Below are positions 9,710 through 18,977 of a DNA stretch of 64,000 nucleotides, piece by piece. The DNA is from UBA4781 sp963556045. GTDB lineage: Bacteria > Chloroflexota > Anaerolineae > Anaerolineales > Anaerolineaceae. The notes under the pieces were generated by a model. It ran no database searches. It was given only the letters and a program-made list of their open reading frames with translations, and was not told the DNA's origin. A program made the translations under genes and the position numbers. Where the stretch lies: the NCBI GenBank assembly GCA_963556045.3, contig CAUVYA020000002.1, positions 248,001 through 312,000 on the forward strand, read 5' to 3'. The stretch's first letter is position 1; each line of letters starts with the position of its first letter.

Positions 9710-9754
9710 TTTTTGCTGGTCATTGTGGAAAAAATGATACGTTTTCCGTATTAA
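9710..9754 (+). pseudogene. 3' remnant of a paralogue of the 9467 gene
   Basis: The frame reads FLLVIVEKMIRFPY then a stop, matching the C-terminal strand FLLIVEKIV of the preceding gene at both protein and DNA level (CATTGTGGAAAAAAT is shared). No start or body remains. A GGGAGGAG motif lies just upstream but no ATG follows it. Confidence 0.4.
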
Positions 9755-9949
9755 AACCGTTACCTTTTGTTATAATGGAAACCGGATAGATCCTGATATT
9801 GCTGTTCGAGGAATCACTCCATTTGATTTCAAGGTTAGAAGCAAATTGATACTTGCCTTGCCGGACTGATAGATGGGGTATATTTCAGTGATGCTCAATA
9901 CTGGATCTACACAAAAACTTCAACGGATACGATGAAATAACAAGGAGCA

Positions 9950-10798
9950 ATGATGAAGAAGAAAAGTATATTTTTGCTGGTTCTAGTACTATTAATTTCG
10001 GCTTGCAGTAAAGGGAATGTTGAGCCAACCCCCACACCTGAAGAACAAAAAGAAGAACAAATAATTGAAGAAGAAGCCGAACAAGAAGCTGATCAAGAAG
10101 CCGAACAAGCAACCGATACTTCTGATGATGTTCAAGCGCAAGAGCAACAAGGTGATTCCATTGACCCAATGGATATGGCGCAAACAGTTCTGAATGATCC
10201 AATGGTCATCTTTCAGGAAGATGCTGCCATGATGGATGAGAACACCGCTGCAAATTTCGGAAGTGTGGCAATCAAACAGCTTGGCGAAGGTGGAGAGTAT
10301 TACCAGTTCATATCCAATATCGATGGGGCGTATATGATAGGCAATATGAACTTCCTTGATGTGGGTGAATTCAGAGGAAACGCTCAGGCAGTCATGATCA
10401 AGTTCCAACCTGAGAGCGTGGATGGTCTTTTCTTTACATTGTTCGGCAACGGAGAGATCATTTTAAGTTTCCCGGACAATCAACCTTTCTTCACGCATAT
10501 CAATGATAACTACAACGCGCCGTATTCTGATTACCGAGACACGAACCTTACTCTGGAGAGCGATACATGGTACTGGGCGATCATGGCAATGGACGCGGAA
10601 GGGAACTTCCGTTCACTCGTTTGGGAAGATCAAAACGCTGATAACAACGCATATTGTGGGGAGAATATGGGTGATTGGCACCCGGAATACAAGGGTGGTA
10701 ACTGGCACCTGACAATTGGATTCGGTCCAAACCAGACTTTGAATATAAAAGAATATTTCATCATGGACTTTGACGGCTTCACCGACATGGAAAACTAG
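9950..10798 (+). CDS. secreted lipoprotein with acidic linker and lectin-like domain
   Basis: 282 residues. An N-terminal lipoprotein signal (MMKKKSIFLLVLVLLISAC) places the lipidated Cys at residue 19. It is followed by a Thr/Pro and Glu/Gln-rich linker (about residues 20-65) and a globular domain. That domain has FLDVGEFRGNAQAVMIKF, LFFTLFGNGEIILSF, TWYWAIMAMDAEGNFRSLVW and a final FIMDFDGF. The alternating strands and the typical buried Trp/Phe pattern suggest a concanavalin/LamG-like beta-sandwich, so carbohydrate or cell-surface binding is possible, but no motif proves it. It would be anchored on the outer face of the membrane. AAGGAG precedes the start. Confidence 0.65.
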   Translation: MMKKKSIFLLVLVLLISACSKGNVEPTPTPEEQKEEQIIEEEAEQEADQEAEQATDTSDDVQAQEQQGDSIDPMDMAQTVLNDPMVIFQEDAAMMDENTAANFGSVAIKQLGEGGEYYQFISNIDGAYMIGNMNFLDVGEFRGNAQAVMIKFQPESVDGLFFTLFGNGEIILSFPDNQPFFTHINDNYNAPYSDYRDTNLTLESDTWYWAIMAMDAEGNFRSLVWEDQNADNNAYCGENMGDWHPEYKGGNWHLTIGFGPNQTLNIKEYFIMDFDGFTDMEN

Positions 10799-10846
10799 GG
10801 CAGTGGTGAAAACCAGTAAGCTAAACTAATGTAGAAGACGACCTTA

Positions 10847-10903
10847 TAGCTGAATCCTGTTTGTATCACTGGAAATATTTATTTCCGAGTCAGGATTCAG
10901 CTA
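10847..10903. repeat. nested inverted repeat after lipoprotein gene
   Basis: TAGCTGAATCCTG (10847-10859) is perfectly complementary to CAGGATTCAGCTA (10891-10903). Inside the 31-base loop a second perfect palindrome pairs GGAAATA (10871-10877) with TATTTCC (10880-10886). It lies about 50 bases after the lipoprotein stop. No T-run follows on either strand, so it is not a canonical intrinsic terminator. A structured 3' UTR, a factor-assisted terminator or a small repeat element are possible. Confidence 0.6.
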
Positions 10904-10992
10904 AAGGATGGTTTTCAATAGAAAACGCTCTTGAAGAGTAATGCAGATACTTGTCTGTGAGTTTTTCTTCCCTTGTTTACGATAACGCTCGA

Positions 10993-11274
10993 TTAATCTG
11001 ATATCTCACACTTGCAGCAGCAAGTACCAATTGTGCATGTGTTTGCACATTTACAGGTACCTTTATCGTCCATACAAGGTGAACCGACATTTTTATCAAC
11101 GCAATAAGGAGAACTCAGGCAATCATTACAGTCCTTACATTTTATTAATACACCTTCTGGTACTGATGTCGTAATATCTTCCCCTGGTGCTGCACCTGAT
11201 TGAGACGTGCAAGCCAGGATGCTCGATGCGAATATGATGAGTAGAGTAAAAAACAATATGATCTTTTTAGACAT
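10993..11274 (-). CDS. small cysteine-rich lipoprotein
   Basis: 93 residues. The signal MSKKIILFFTLLIIFASSILAC puts a lipidated Cys at residue 22. The mature part holds twelve further cysteines in the last 50 residues (CKDCNDC, PYC, SPC, CKC, CCCKC), with few other conserved features. Such spacing suits disulfide knots or metal binding on the cell surface. AGGAGG precedes the ATG on the coding strand. No named family recognised. It is convergent with the lipoprotein at 9950-10798. Confidence 0.6.
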   Translation of the reverse strand: MSKKIILFFTLLIIFASSILACTSQSGAAPGEDITTSVPEGVLIKCKDCNDCLSSPYCVDKNVGSPCMDDKGTCKCANTCTIGTCCCKCEISD

Positions 11275-11562
11275 TTTTTCTTAACCTCCTTTTTCGCTCT
11301 GTCCATAAAAAAATTAGATGTCCGTAATAAATTAGGCGGAAGACATCATCATCTACATCGTCCTGTAAATAAGAAATAATGATTTGGCTACAGTAAAGAT
11401 GTCGTTCTAAGCCCCTTATCTTATATAACGGCTGTAAAATGATGGTTTCTACGGTCGTTACGCCATATGTTTAATGCAAACACAATGATTAAAATATCCT
11501 GCATCCATTTTTATCCTACAATATATTTTGGGGGAAGTCAATCAAACCATTAAATCGATAGA

Positions 11563-11606
11563 GGTCGGGGCGAGAGAATTTGAACATCTGACCTCTTCCA
11601 CCCCGT
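11563..11606 (-). repeat. decayed tRNA-Pro 3' fragment 1
   Basis: The sequence GGTCGGGGCGAGAG...TTTGAAC...GACCTCTT.CACCCC aligns without gaps to the 3' half of the intact tRNA-Pro(GGG) at 20751-20829, with about five mismatches over 43 bases. Acceptor 3' strand, T-arm and variable loop are kept, the D-arm is absent. It is the typical relic of an attachment site or of a duplicated tRNA end. Confidence 0.6.
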
Positions 11607-11969
11607 TTACACACGAAAATGGGAAAGGCGAACGAATTAATTGATTAAAAAAATTGAATATTAATTTATTCTATTGTATATTATGTATTTAATGGTTGGA
11701 TTTGTTATTCCTCCATTTCATCGGGAAAAGAGGACTGATGGGGTAGTAAGCGCAGATTTCCTAACTCTGCCAAAGAGAACACCATTCATCACACCCTAAA
11801 ATTCCGGTTTCCCAGAGCTGTCAATAAACTGCTGGTTGTTGAGCAAATACACGAATATCATATAAATAAATCAAAAAAAGTATTCTGTATTAACCTCGTA
11901 AGTCCCTAAGCGACAACTATAAGGCAACTATTGATTCGTTGAGTTTAGTCATAATCAAGAGGTGGAAAA
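11607..11969 (+). other. upstream region of lipoprotein copy 1, duplicated at 16759-17150
   Basis: AT-rich, no gene seen. Segments such as the one around AAAGAGGACTGATG, TTCATCACACCCTAAAAT and CAGAGCTGTCAATAAACT recur in similar order upstream of lipoprotein copy 2 at 17151. The promoter region was therefore duplicated together with the gene and the tRNA-Pro fragment. AGAGGTGGAAAA is the ribosome-binding site of the downstream gene. Confidence 0.5.
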
Positions 11970-13544
11970 ATGAAGAAGAAGTACAAACTTGTGAAAATAT
12001 TAATATTTATGGGAATCGTACTTACTTGTTGTAATTAAAAAGAAATCACAGTATCAGAAGAACCAACAATACAAGCAACGCAACCACAAATAACTCCTTC
12101 CCCAACTCCTAAAGAGATTGGTATTACGAAAATTGAAATAGATGGCGAACTTGATGATTGGGCTCATTATGAAATCCTTTCCGAAGATGAAAGCGGGGAC
12201 TCAGAGAGCGGTGAGTTTGACATTAAATCGGTAAAGGCTTTTACTAATGATCAATATTTCTACCTTATGATAGATACTACTAGACGAATCGGGGAGTACG
12301 TGCAGATAGATTTGGATATTGACATAAATGGTGATGGCAGAATGGATTACATGGCTGTCTTCCGACCCCGCACTGAGGATGATAGTATTCTAATGAATCA
12401 AAATGCTGATGAAGAAAATCCTGTCACATTCAATCCAGACAATTTCGCGGAGGGAGATGGGATTGAATTTAAGATGCCGATTTCTATAATCGAGAATCAG
12501 CATAATTTCACAATTACGAATCTGCGCATAATGAAAGGTGTTTGCTGCGATGCTGATTGGCAGCTTGAAGATTCTATGGGTTCATTTAAAGTGGAGAATT
12601 TAGAAGAACGTGAATTGGCGCAGAGTGAGAAATATACGACATGGTTATCTTCATCTTTTGAAGGAAGCGCAAGCGAATCATTTGTGATCAATGATACTGA
12701 TCCTGCTATTTCTGGCGCGAGAGCCTTGATAGTGAATGAGCAGAATACCATAGCTTATATTATCAGCGAGTTCTCTGCTATATTGAGTAAGGTCAATATT
12801 GATCCTTCTTCTGCTAATTTTGGAGAAGTTACAGTTTTAGCAGAAGGGCTGCTGCGACCAACTGACCTTGATGTAAATGGAGCTGAGACTATTGCATATG
12901 TAACCACTGAAAGCGGTTTTGATCAAACTGGAAAAGAAAGTCTCCTGCAAATAGATCTACAGACAAATGAGATAACAGAACTGAGCAATCAGCTAGGTCA
13001 TCCTACGAATATCATCATTGGTCAGGATGAAACTGAAGGCTATATTGTTGATCTGAGAAACGGAAGTTTCTATAAGATCAATCTTGCATCCGGGGATATT
13101 ACAACGCTTAGCAAGGAATTAAATGATCCATACCCAGCGGTTCTAAATCAAGCAGAAACGGATGCCTACATACTAACCGGTCCCGCAAGAGAAGGGGATT
13201 ATCCAAAAGGCGATTTGCTTCAAATCAATTTACAGACTTCTAAAGTTAATACACTCATTAAAGATGTGGTGCTCGGTGCGGGTAGTATTGTTCTTAACAA
13301 TAATGAAACGCTCGCTTTAATTTCTGAGTTTGGGCATGAAGCAGGTTGCGATGGCAGACTCAGCGTTGTGAATATTGATCCGGGTTCACCTAGTTTTACA
13401 GAGAAAATCGTCCTGTTGGAAAAATTATGCGGAGCACATGATGCAAAATTTAATTCCTCAGAGACTCTCATTTATTTTGTTGAAGTAGACGCTTCTCGTA
13501 TAAGTGTTATAAAGGTAAACATGGAAGAATTATTTGATCGCTAG
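11970..13544 (+). pseudogene. lipoprotein with N-terminal sandwich domain and beta-propeller, copy 1, premature stop
   Basis: The ATG at 11970 (after GAGGTGG) opens a frame encoding MKKKYKLVKILIFMGIVLTC with a lipobox, then TAA at codon 23 (12036-12038). The same frame continues open to 13544, and the downstream part matches the intact paralogue at 17151-18710 throughout. The mature protein would have a KIEIDGELDDW...DIDINGDGRMDYMAVFRP domain (DOMON/CBM9-like, possibly Ca-binding) and a propeller made of repeats such as RALIVNEQNTIAYI, LRPTDLDVNG and GAGSIVLNNNETLALI. Without the stop it would be a surface lipoprotein. The single nonsense change just after the lipobox may be decay or an error; an internal ATG at 12267 would make only a cytosolic fragment. 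Confidence 0.65.
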
Positions 13545-13692
13545 AAAAAATTATGTTTAACATGTTACTACTGTAATTCAATGGGATTTGCCTTCCGAAA
13601 AGGTTGTCTTTTCCCTAAGATTATGAAAAGCAGAATTCATGGGAGCGAGATCCATTCTATCGGTCGCATTCACGGCTAATAAGGAGGGTCAT

Positions 13693-13851
13693 ATGCATAC
13701 ATATTTGATGGAAATGCTCGAGTGTCCTGTCTGTCATGGCACGTTGCAGTGGGATGTGCTGGATGAAGAAGGTGATCGAATTGAAGAAGGAATCGCCGCT
13801 ATAATGGAATCCTTCATTTTTCCAACCTGCGGCAGGTCGGTGACCAGCTAG
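13693..13851 (+). pseudogene. truncated Trm112-like/methyltransferase N-terminal fragment
   Basis: After a strong ribosome-binding site AAGGAGGGTCAT the ATG at 13693 starts MHTYLMEMLECPVCHGTLQW, followed by DVLDEEGDRIEEGIA. This is the CPxCxG zinc-ribbon start seen in Trm112-like proteins and in methyltransferases carrying such a leader. After about 36 residues homology ends. The frame runs into the reverse strand of the TIR gene and stops at 13851, so it is a 5' fragment left by a rearrangement. Confidence 0.5.
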
Positions 13852-15415
13852 GATACCAGCCTGTAGCCAGTACTTCATAATCGTAGTAATAGGCGTTATG
13901 AATAGGTATGATAATGTAGATTTTACTGTCCATACTAACTGCAATCTCTGTCCCATCTGGCGACCAGGAAAAATATGGATCGCTAGGTTTATCAGGTAAA
14001 TCTATGGCATCCGAATCAACCAGCTTTGTGAGTTCACTTCCATCCCGGTTGATTTTATAGAGATCATAGGTACCCGTGCGATCGCTGTAAAAAGCAATCA
14101 TATTCCCATCGCCAGACCAGGTAGGATGGTGATTGTTACCAAGAACAGTAAGCTGAGATATGCCGCTGCCATCGGCATTCATGATATGGATGTTAAATTT
14201 GCCAGAGCGGTCAGAAATAAATGCAATTTTTTCGCCATCTGGTGACCAGTTTGGATCCATATCGCTGGCAGTGCTGGTAGTCAATTGAATGAGGTTATCG
14301 CCGTTTGCATCAACAACAAAGATATCCTTGTTCCCTTCGCGATCAGACACAAATGCTAGCTGGCTTCCATTCGGAGACCAAGCTGGATTCACATCGTTGT
14401 TTGGATCGGTTGTGATCGCCAGGGAACTGTCTAACTCTCCGACAAAGATATCTGCGTTTCCTTTCTCTTCTGAGACATAAGCAATCTGATCATTGACCGG
14501 CGACCAGATGAATTGCTGATAGTATTCACTGTCATTACTGTATTCATTAAAACGAACTAAATTGCTTCCATCATCATCAACCATATAAACCTCATGGTTC
14601 TCACGTCCCAGATCATTGCGATCTGATAGAAAAGCAATCTTGTCTCCATTACTGGACCATTTCGGGAAAATATCATCAGATAGACCATCTGTGATGGAGG
14701 TTATGTTACTGCCATCAGGTTTCATGAGCCATAAGGAAAAAGAATCATCCAGGTGAGAGACATAGGCGATACGGCATCCTTCATTCCACTCTCCAAGGGC
14801 GTCATTCTCTTGATAATCTTCATTGACCGCAGGGATTTCATTCAGGTTTTCGGAATTATCACGGAAAAAACTGTCCCAGCCAAACCAACCTGCCGCGATT
14901 AAAACTGCGCTGATCACTGTCGCTGCAAATAATTTGGAAAATTTCTTTTTTACTATTCTATGAGGAGCTCGATTATCCTGTATGGATTTTTCCATACTTT
15001 TTTCATCAATGGAAATATCCAGATTTGCACTAACAGTTTGAGCTAACTTTTGGATATAGCTTTCCCACGAAGGATCATAAGCATCCAGCCAATGCCATGA
15101 TGAAAGATGCAGACGCATAGCGCCTTTCGGTTCGAGGTTCTCGACCCTGAAGGGAAGTATGGTTTTCTCTTCATTTATTGCTAAGATCAACTCGTCTAAA
15201 ACATGTCTGGATTTGTTTGCGTTTTCTGAAAAGATTAGAAGGAAAACTTTACTTTTTTCAATCGCATTAATGATGGATTCCCCCCAATCCTCGCTTGGCT
15301 TTATATCGCGCGGTGCATACCAGCAGCGGATACCGATCTTCTCCAATGAAGCAACAATTGTATCCGCAACCACTTTATCCTTGTTGGAATAGCTAACAAA
15401 AACATCATGTCCCAT
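13814..15415 (-). CDS. TIR domain - transmembrane helix - TolB-like beta-propeller protein
   Basis: 533 residues. Residues 1-130 form a TIR domain: DVFVSYSNKDKVVAD, the BB-loop-like CWYAPRDIKPSEDW, and SRHVLDELILA, whose Glu75 sits at the place of the catalytic Glu of NAD-cleaving TIRs. A basic linker (HRIVKKKFSK) leads to one hydrophobic helix at about 162-180. From about 205 to the end there are six or so PD40/TolB blades: PKWSSNGDKIAFLSDR, PAWSPNGSQLAFVSDR, PNWSPDGEKIAFISDR, PTWSGDGNMIAFYSDR. The positive-inside rule places the TIR in the cytosol and the propeller outside. A sensor with a cytosolic TIR output is plausible. Its C terminus overlaps a gene fragment on the other strand. Confidence 0.8.
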   Translation of the reverse strand: MGHDVFVSYSNKDKVVADTIVASLEKIGIRCWYAPRDIKPSEDWGESIINAIEKSKVFLLIFSENANKSRHVLDELILAINEEKTILPFRVENLEPKGAMRLHLSSWHWLDAYDPSWESYIQKLAQTVSANLDISIDEKSMEKSIQDNRAPHRIVKKKFSKLFAATVISAVLIAAGWFGWDSFFRDNSENLNEIPAVNEDYQENDALGEWNEGCRIAYVSHLDDSFSLWLMKPDGSNITSITDGLSDDIFPKWSSNGDKIAFLSDRNDLGRENHEVYMVDDDGSNLVRFNEYSNDSEYYQQFIWSPVNDQIAYVSEEKGNADIFVGELDSSLAITTDPNNDVNPAWSPNGSQLAFVSDREGNKDIFVVDANGDNLIQLTTSTASDMDPNWSPDGEKIAFISDRSGKFNIHIMNADGSGISQLTVLGNNHHPTWSGDGNMIAFYSDRTGTYDLYKINRDGSELTKLVDSDAIDLPDKPSDPYFSWSPDGTEIAVSMDSKIYIIIPIHNAYYYDYEVLATGWYPSWSPTCRRLEK

Positions 15416-15677
15416 AATAAGTCCCCGAAATTGCCCTATCCATCTTTCTATTATATATCCCGTTTTTTATTTGTAGTTGCGTATAGTAAATAAGGGGATA
15501 TATCTATTTGCATCCGAACTATGTGAGCGGATCTTTGCCGGAAGTTGGACTGGCGATGATCCGGCTATTTACGGGTGGTGAAAGAGGGACAATATACCCC
15601 ACATATTTTCTAGATGTATCAAGATTTATCCAGATGTAGCAAAGTAAGGTCTATTTCGATGCATTTAAAGATTTCAC

Positions 15678-16601
15678 ATGTACATTGAAAATCAGGAGAA
15701 AACCAATTCAATGATTGATTGTACTTATATGCCATTTGAACCGAAAGAACTCTACCAGCATTTCTTGGTTGATGCGGAAAAACAAATTGATTACTTTATA
15801 AAAAGCGCTAATAGGTATCATGAGTATCTTGCTTCAAATCCAAATCTAAATGGAATCTCGGTTTCAAGATCTAGGAATCAACGTCAGATTGAATAGGATG
15901 AACGATTCTGGACAGTTGCTGCCTTGAAAGCTATCTACGATCACCCTGATAGTTTGAATATCTGGGTGAATGTATTAAACGAACAATTTGGAGAGAAGCC
16001 CCCCATCTCAGGCATGAATACCTGGGTGGAATGCTTACTTGGTGAACTACATCTTTATTTTGAAGCTCAAACTCCATCGCCAAAGAAATATCGGGAATGG
16101 CTTAGCATGAATATTTCAGACGCTCATTTTATTCCTTATATTTTGGATGCGGCTGGAAGAGACTCGCGGTGACTAATGGAGGGTCCAACTCACCTCGATG
16201 CAGCATAAATTAATAGTAATAATGGATTTTCAGTGTTATTTGAATCGAAAGTTCTTTCTGATATTTCTAAACAGGTGACTTTTGATATCACACGCAACCA
16301 GCTTGCACGTTGCATTGATATCATGCTAGAAGATAATAATGATCTTCATAAAGCTCTTGGAAAAAGGGGTCCTGAGAATTCTTTATTCTTGTTACTCACA
16401 CTAGAGGTATTCCGTAAAAAACCATGGACACGTTTGTATGGATACTTAATGGAGGAGTATCGAACAAATCCAGATACTCTTTCTCGCGATCTTATGCATC
16501 GTGATCCAAGAGTATGCAGAAGTATTTCTTCGCGAATTGGCTGGCTGACTTTTGAAGATATCAAAAAAACATGTCCGAATTCTTGCCATTGGATAGACTA
16601 A
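15678..16601 (+). pseudogene. PD-(D/E)XK nuclease-like protein with three in-frame stop codons
   Basis: Three consecutive open segments lie in one frame without any shift, separated by TAG (15894-15896), then TGA and TAA between 16170 and 16220. Read through, they give one protein of about 300 residues: FLVDAEKQIDYFIKSANRYHEYL, then DERFWTVAALKAIYDHPDSL, ISDAHFIPYILDAA, GPTHLDAA, and NNGFSVLFESKVLSDIS. The HLDA...FESK pair fits the Asp and Glu-x-Lys of a PD-(D/E)XK nuclease core. GWLTFEDIKKTC follows near the end. It looks like a restriction-type or defence nuclease decayed by substitutions rather than indels. The match to the nuclease fold is by motif only. Confidence 0.55.
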
Positions 16602-16708
16602 TTACAAGTAAGAGAGAATTACTCAAAAATGCTCGATAAAAAAAGGGTTAATTCGTAAACACTCAAATATAAAAGAGCTGCCATACAGCATCTCAATCCA
16701 CAACAGTT

Positions 16709-16758
16709 GAGGCGAGAGGATTTGAGCCCGCGAATTATTGTATCCAATGCAAGCGCGC
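16709..16758 (-). repeat. decayed tRNA-Pro fragment 2
   Basis: GGCGAGAGGATTTGA and ATGCAAGCGCGC are identical to the intact tRNA-Pro(GGG) and lie at the same distance, with about nine mismatches between them. It covers the T-arm, variable loop and anticodon arm. It precedes lipoprotein copy 2 in the same relation as fragment 1 precedes copy 1. Confidence 0.55.
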
Positions 16759-17150
16759 AAGTATTTACTATGATTCAAACACCCATTATTTTTACTCTAT
16801 AGGAACATACGTGAAAATGGAAAGGGCAAGAGAATTAATCATAGATTTGGTTTACATCAATCAATTGTATATAATAGAGTTAATAGTTGCTTTGTTAATC
16901 ATCATTTCATTGGGGAAAGAAGACTGATGCGATATTCAACGTAGAGTTCTTAGTTCTGCTAAAGAAATAACTATTCATCATACTCAAAATACCGATTTCT
17001 CAGAGCTGGCAATAAACTTTCGGTTGCTGATTAAAGCATCAATATCATCGAAGTAAAAAAGTATTCAATATTACTTTTGTGGTTTTCCGCACGACAACCA
17101 TGACGTAACTATTCATCCAATGAATTCAAAAGTAATTGTGAGGTGGGAAT

Positions 17151-18710
17151 ATGAAAAAAAGGAACAATTTTGTGAAAGTAATACTACTGTTGGGATTTAT
17201 ACTAACCAGTTGTAAAACAAATGGAGGTTCAACAAATCCAGGTCAAGAATCAAATATTACGAAAATAAAAATGGATGGTGATAATAGTGATTGGAATAAT
17301 TATAAAAATATTACAACGATAGATGATGATAAAGGAGATACAAAACCCATTGAGTTTGATATTAAATTGATTAAAGCCTTTACAAATGATCGTTACTTTT
17401 ACCTAATGATAGAAGCGAATAATGATATTCAGAAAAGTCAGTATGTGCAGATAGATTTGGATATTGATGTGAATGGTGATGGCAAAATGGATTACATGGC
17501 TGTATTTCGACCACGTACTCACAAAGGCGAATTGAGGAATGAAAAACCTGATACTGAAAAAACTGAAGAAGAAAAATACAATAGAAAATTCAATTCAGAC
17601 AATTATGCAGAAGGGAAAGTTATTGAATTTAAGATGCCCATTTCTCTAATTGAAAATAAGAAAAATTTTACAATAACGAAACTACGCATAATGAAAGGTA
17701 TTTGTTGCGGAAATGATTGGAAAGTTGATGATTCTATGAACTCATTTAAAGTGAATAATTTAGCGAATGAGCGCGAAAAGTCAGAGAATGAGAAATATAA
17801 AGAATGGTTCACTTCACCATTTAAAGGAGTTGCTAGCAGACCGTTTATCATCAATGCCACTGATTCGGCTATTTCCGGTGCGCGAGCGCTGATTGTTAAT
17901 GAGAAGAATACATTAGCCTATATCGTCAGCGAGTTCTCTGCTAATTTAAGTAAAGTAGATATCGATCCATCATCTGTTGATTTTGGCAAAGCTACAGTTT
18001 TAGTAAAAGGGCTGCTACGACCAACCGATCTAGATGTAGATGCAACTGAAAAAATTGCATACGTAACTACTGAAAATGGGTACGATAATAAAGGCAAAGA
18101 AAAACTTTGGCAAATAAATCTCGAAACTAACACGAAATCAGAATTAAACAATCAGCTCGGTCATCCTACGAATGTCATACTTAGTCAGGATGAAAAAAGC
18201 TGTTATGTCGTGGATATGAGAAATGGTCGTTTAAAAAAAATCAGTCTCGATAGCAAAGAGATTACGGTTATTAATAAAGAAAAAATAACAAGCCCTTTTC
18301 CCATAGCATTAGATAAAAAAGAAGAGAATGCCTACATTCTGACAGAACCAGCCAGAAAAGGGAAATTTCCAAAAGGAGATTTGCTACAAATTAATTTGGA
18401 ATCTGGGAAAATCGAAAAGCATTTTGAAAAAGTGGTTTTAGGTGCAGGTAGTATTACACTAAACAGCAAAGGAACTGTTGCTTTGATTTCTGAATTTGGC
18501 AATGAAGGTGAATGCAACGGCAGCATCAGTGCCATTAATCTCAACCCAAAACCTGCAGATGCTACGAGGAAAGTCGTCCTGGTAAGAAATTTGTGCGGAG
18601 CACATGATGCTAAATTCAACGCTACAGAAACTCTCATTTATTTTGTTGAAGTAGATGCTTCTCGTTTAAGTGTTATTAAGGTAAATACAAAAAAACTATT
18701 TATACCTTAG
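17151..18710 (+). CDS. surface lipoprotein with N-terminal sandwich domain and beta-propeller, copy 2
   Basis: 519 residues. The lipoprotein signal MKKRNNFVKVILLLGFILTSC puts the lipidated Cys at residue 21. Residues about 40-200 form a domain with KIKMDGDNSDWNNY, YVQIDLDIDVNGDGKMDYMA and FRPRT, resembling DOMON/CBM9-type ligand-binding sandwiches; the DxNGDGxxD stretch could bind calcium. From about 235 a propeller follows with repeated strands (RALIVNEKNTLAYI, LRPTDLDV, LGHPTNVILSQDEKSCYVVD, GAGSITLNSKGTVALISEFG). It is exported and membrane-anchored. Start chosen by GAGGTGGG. Lysine-rich and AT-rich compared with copy 1 at 11970-13544. Ligand unknown; the DUF-type assignment is by pattern. 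Confidence 0.7.
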   Translation: MKKRNNFVKVILLLGFILTSCKTNGGSTNPGQESNITKIKMDGDNSDWNNYKNITTIDDDKGDTKPIEFDIKLIKAFTNDRYFYLMIEANNDIQKSQYVQIDLDIDVNGDGKMDYMAVFRPRTHKGELRNEKPDTEKTEEEKYNRKFNSDNYAEGKVIEFKMPISLIENKKNFTITKLRIMKGICCGNDWKVDDSMNSFKVNNLANEREKSENEKYKEWFTSPFKGVASRPFIINATDSAISGARALIVNEKNTLAYIVSEFSANLSKVDIDPSSVDFGKATVLVKGLLRPTDLDVDATEKIAYVTTENGYDNKGKEKLWQINLETNTKSELNNQLGHPTNVILSQDEKSCYVVDMRNGRLKKISLDSKEITVINKEKITSPFPIALDKKEENAYILTEPARKGKFPKGDLLQINLESGKIEKHFEKVVLGAGSITLNSKGTVALISEFGNEGECNGSISAINLNPKPADATRKVVLVRNLCGAHDAKFNATETLIYFVEVDASRLSVIKVNTKKLFIP

Positions 18711-18769
18711 CAGAAGGAATGATTAAATAGTTCTGCTGTCTTTCTTATTATGAGTGATAAGAAATCTGC

Positions 18770-18827
18770 ACCCTGAGAAAAAACAATACTCAAATAATTT
18801 GACAGGACTTAAACACATTCTCAGGGT
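18770..18827. repeat. inverted repeat after lipoprotein copy 2
   Basis: ACCCTGAGAA (18770-18779) is perfectly complementary to TTCTCAGGGT (18818-18827) across a 38-base AT-rich spacer, about 60 bases after the lipoprotein stop. Like the element at 10847-10903 it lies behind a lipoprotein gene and lacks a T-run. Confidence 0.4.
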
Positions 18828-18904
18828 ATCAGAATGATAAAGACTCAGGGTTAATAGCCCGATTAAAAAGAGTTACTACGCAGATACTCATTCATTAACA
18901 ATTG

Positions 18905-18937
18905 GAGTGAGAAGATTCGTGCCGTAGACCTCTTGCG
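18905..18937 (-). repeat. decayed tRNA-Pro fragment 3
   Basis: GTGAGAAGATT....CC...GACCTCTTGC aligns without gaps to the 3' half of tRNA-Pro(GGG) at 20755-20790; GACCTCTTGC is identical. It is the most decayed of the four copies and would not be convincing alone. Confidence 0.35.
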
Positions 18938-18977
18938 CGATTTGTCACGCTGCCTGTTTCATCTCCGGAAAGTGATC

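Noticed and set aside
15416..15677. Possible remainder of the truncated Trm112-like gene beyond the TIR gene
   Set aside because: No frame in this stretch continues the zinc-ribbon/methyltransferase sequence; I see nothing there beyond AT-rich spacer.
9045..16601. Alternative genetic code or programmed stop readthrough to explain in-frame stops
   Set aside because: TAA, TAG and TGA all occur as interruptions, while all three end normal genes elsewhere in the window.
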